Source of the DNA: Anaerolineae bacterium
Lineage (GTDB): Bacteria > Chloroflexota > Anaerolineae > Promineifilales > Promineifilaceae
Direction of reading: 5' to 3'
NCBI GenBank assembly: GCA_014879345.1
Contig: JACSSI010000210.1
Location: 1 to 7,700, forward strand
Length of the DNA stretch: 7,700 bases
Shown here: piece after piece, positions 5,938 through 7,700 of the stretch
Numbering within the stretch: position 1 is the first letter of the stretch
Layout: each line of letters opens with the position of its first letter
The notes under the pieces: model-generated
What the model saw: only the letters and a program-made list of their open reading frames with translations
Databases searched by the model: none
Told to the model about the DNA's origin: nothing
Program-made: the position numbers and the translations under genes

Positions 5938-7700
5938 ATGGAACTGCTGTATATAGATGGTCTCCCGCCCACCATAGGCAAAGGCGGCATTGTTCGGCTG
6001 CTCATTGAACAAGGTGGGCTAAACAAAGAGCGCATCGGTAAAATTCACCTGAACGGCGGTCTTGCTACTGCTGAAGTGGCCGATGGGTATGCCACGCGCC
6101 TGGTACGGGTGCTCGATGGCTGCATCGTGGAAACACGTCATGTGCGCGTCTGGCAGCAGCCCACCAGCAGCAGCAATCCCCATTTCGCGCAATTGCGCCG
6201 CTGGCTGGCACTTGAAGCCAAAGCTGAAAAAGAGCAGGCGCAGCAAGAACAGCAGTCCCAATCCTTGCGTGAAAACGCCCACACCCTGACCCGCCTCGTC
6301 ATGCGTTCAGAAGAAGTAGGTATGGGTGAACGGTTCATCATCCGCTTTTCGCCGCGCAGCGAGCAAACCAAACTCCCCTTCAGCCACCTGTCATCCGGTT
6401 CTCCCATTTTGCTCACCGAAGAAGGCACAGCGCAGCCTCAATCCTGGCGCGGCGTCATCAGCCGTCTCAGCAGCCAAAGCGTCGATGTGGCGTTCAACCA
6501 GTCGCCTGAAACCGAGGCCAGTACCTTCCGCATTGACCTTGCCAGCGACGAAATTACACGCCAACGCATGGAACGTGCCTTGACTCGTGTTGAAACCGCC
6601 AGTGGCAGAACGGCCGTTTTGCGAGACGTTCTGTTGGGCAATCAACCAGCCGCCTTCGACAGCAGTCATGTACCCACCCACGTCAGCGCCCACATCAACC
6701 ATCTCAACCCATCCCAACAAGAGGCGGTGCGCCACGCTCTGGCCGCTGAAGACATCGCCATCATCCACGGCCCGCCCGGCACGGGCAAAACCACCACCGT
6801 GGCGGCGCTAATTAGAACGGCCGTTGCGCACGGCAGTCACGTCCTGGCCTGTGCCCCCAGCAATCTCGCCGTCGATAACCTGGCCGAACAGTTAGCAGCC
6901 GATGGCATTTCATTGGTGCGACTAGGCCATCCGGTGCGCATTTTGCCCGAACTGCAAGCCTACACCCTGGACGCCCTCGTGCAAGAACAAGATGATTACC
7001 AACTCGCCAAAAAACTGCGTAAAGAAGCGTTCGGACTCCATGGGCAGGCAGATAAGTTCCGTCGGGTCAAACCAGAACCGGGCGAGAAAAAATCCCTGCG
7101 TGACATGGCAGCAGATCGACTCGATGAAGCGCGGCAGCTAGAAGCCAACGCCATCGAGCGCGTTTTGGATCAAGCCGCCGTCATTTTGTCCACGCTGACG
7201 GGTCTCGACAGCGCCATTTTAGGCCAGCGCGAATTTGACCTGTGCGTTATCGACGAGGCCGGACAAAGTACGGAACCGGCCACCTGGATTCCCATCGTGC
7301 GCAGCCAGCGGCTGGTGCTGGCGGGCGACCATCAACAACTGCCGCCCACCATCCTGTCACGCCAGGCAGAACAGGAAGGCTTTGGTGTCAGTCTGCTGGA
7401 ACAAATCATGAAACGGGATGGCGCTGCCGTCGCCCGCCGCCTTGATGTGCAGTATCGCATGAACCGGCAGATTATGGATTTTAGCGCTAACGAGTTCTAC
7501 GAGGGCAGTTTGCAAGCCGACGCGACTGTGCAAGACCACCTCCTGTGTGAGTTGCCTGGGGTAGTGCGAAATGAGCTGACGGAAACGGCCGTTACCTACA
7601 TAGATACCGCCGGTGCAGGCTACGACGACATCCAGCCCACCAACAGCGACAGCCGCAGCAACCCGGAAGAAGCCGCACTCGTCGTCAAAAAAGTGCAGCA
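5938..7700 (+). CDS. UPF1/IGHMBP2-type SF1B helicase with N-terminal DbpA-like RNA-binding domain (C-terminus cut by window)
   Basis: 587 codons visible; the gene continues past the right edge. Residues 1-73 match the DbpA C-terminal RNA-recognition fold in order: LLYIDG at the first strand, GGIVRLLIEQGGL, then IGKIHLNGG, and a final HVRVW strand. A Glu/Gln-rich helix (about 92-112) leads to a beta-rich region (130-200). The helicase core follows: Q motif LNPSQ (256-260), Walker A HGPPGTGKTT (Lys284), motif Ia CAPSNLAVDNL (305-315), motif II DEAGQ (439-443), motif III GDHQQLPPT (463-471), motif IV QYRMNRQIMDF (505-515). The helical insert at 345-410 fits UPF1-family helicases, ATP-driven 5'-to-3' RNA/DNA translocases. 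The C-terminal RecA domain is mostly missing. The ATG at 5938 is the first start after an in-frame TAA at 5926-5928; there is no good ribosome site. Three palindrome copies lie in the gene, all read as TAV. Base composition and repeat content match the metabolic genes, so it looks native; a link to the STAND gene is unproven. Confidence 0.9.
   Translation, partial: MELLYIDGLPPTIGKGGIVRLLIEQGGLNKERIGKIHLNGGLATAEVADGYATRLVRVLDGCIVETRHVRVWQQPTSSSNPHFAQLRRWLALEAKAEKEQAQQEQQSQSLRENAHTLTRLVMRSEEVGMGERFIIRFSPRSEQTKLPFSHLSSGSPILLTEEGTAQPQSWRGVISRLSSQSVDVAFNQSPETEASTFRIDLASDEITRQRMERALTRVETASGRTAVLRDVLLGNQPAAFDSSHVPTHVSAHINHLNPSQQEAVRHALAAEDIAIIHGPPGTGKTTTVAALIRTAVAHGSHVLACAPSNLAVDNLAEQLAADGISLVRLGHPVRILPELQAYTLDALVQEQDDYQLAKKLRKEAFGLHGQADKFRRVKPEPGEKKSLRDMAADRLDEARQLEANAIERVLDQAAVILSTLTGLDSAILGQREFDLCVIDEAGQSTEPATWIPIVRSQRLVLAGDHQQLPPTILSRQAEQEGFGVSLLEQIMKRDGAAVARRLDVQYRMNRQIMDFSANEFYEGSLQADATVQDHLLCELPGVVRNELTETAVTYIDTAGAGYDDIQPTNSDSRSNPEEAALVVKKVQ
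6609..6618. repeat. AACGGCCGTT palindrome, copy 10
   Basis: Perfect copy encoding Thr225-Ala-Val of the helicase, in the linker before the Q motif. Confidence 0.95.
6816..6825. repeat. AACGGCCGTT palindrome, copy 11
   Basis: Perfect copy encoding Thr294-Ala-Val, in the helix immediately following the helicase Walker A motif. Confidence 0.95.
7584..7593. repeat. AACGGCCGTT palindrome, copy 12
   Basis: Perfect copy encoding Thr550-Ala-Val of the helicase, beyond motif IV, in the start of the second RecA domain. Confidence 0.95.

Noticed and set aside
383..7593. CRISPR-like array made of AACGGCCGTT copies
   Set aside because: The repeats are too short, the spacing ranges from 44 bp to over 3 kb, and most copies lie inside conserved genes.

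Overview
The window looks like a bacterial chromosome segment with moderately GC-rich genes on both strands. It has one partial gene at each edge, four complete genes between them, and little non-coding DNA. A 768-residue STAND NTPase, a UPF1-type helicase and a dense interspersed palindrome fit a large-genome environmental bacterium. I lean towards Chloroflexota, from the style of the STAND protein, but nothing here proves the lineage.

Layout: positions 1-3319 hold a minus-strand run read from right to left. It comprises a RimJ/RimL-type GNAT acetyltransferase (3319-2759), a glyoxalase II-like metallo-beta-lactamase-fold hydrolase (2714-2073), a gamma-glutamyltransferase without signal peptide (2008-377), and the N-terminal part of a histone-deacetylase/acetylpolyamine-amidohydrolase-like protein (295 to beyond position 1). 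Gaps of 44, 64 and 81 bp allow a single transcript. Shared roles in amine, gamma-glutamyl or acyl chemistry are only suggested by the families.

Positions 3427-5733 (minus) encode the most unusual protein. It has an N-terminal effector-associated (death-like) domain, a STAND NTPase core of the nSTAND1 kind, and a complete histidine-kinase module at the C terminus, where such proteins usually carry WD40 or TPR sensor repeats. The gene is visibly more AT-rich than its neighbours and lacks the palindrome that dots the rest of the window, which suggests recent acquisition. A 204-bp divergent intergenic region separates it from a plus-strand gene (5938 to beyond 7700). That gene encodes a UPF1/IGHMBP2-type superfamily 1B helicase with an N-terminal DbpA-like RNA-binding domain.

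Over this lies a perfect 10-bp palindrome, AACGGCCGTT, present 12 times: 7 copies in the minus-strand metabolic genes, 2 in the divergent intergenic region, 3 in the helicase, and none between 2771 and 5861. About 0.007 copies would be expected by chance in 7.7 kb of random sequence. Within genes it is nearly always read as Asn-Gly-Arg on the minus strand and Thr-Ala-Val on the plus strand. It behaves like a genome-wide signature word of unknown function.

The candidates for a new system are the STAND-histidine kinase fusion, the DbpA-RRM/UPF1 helicase fusion, and the palindrome family.
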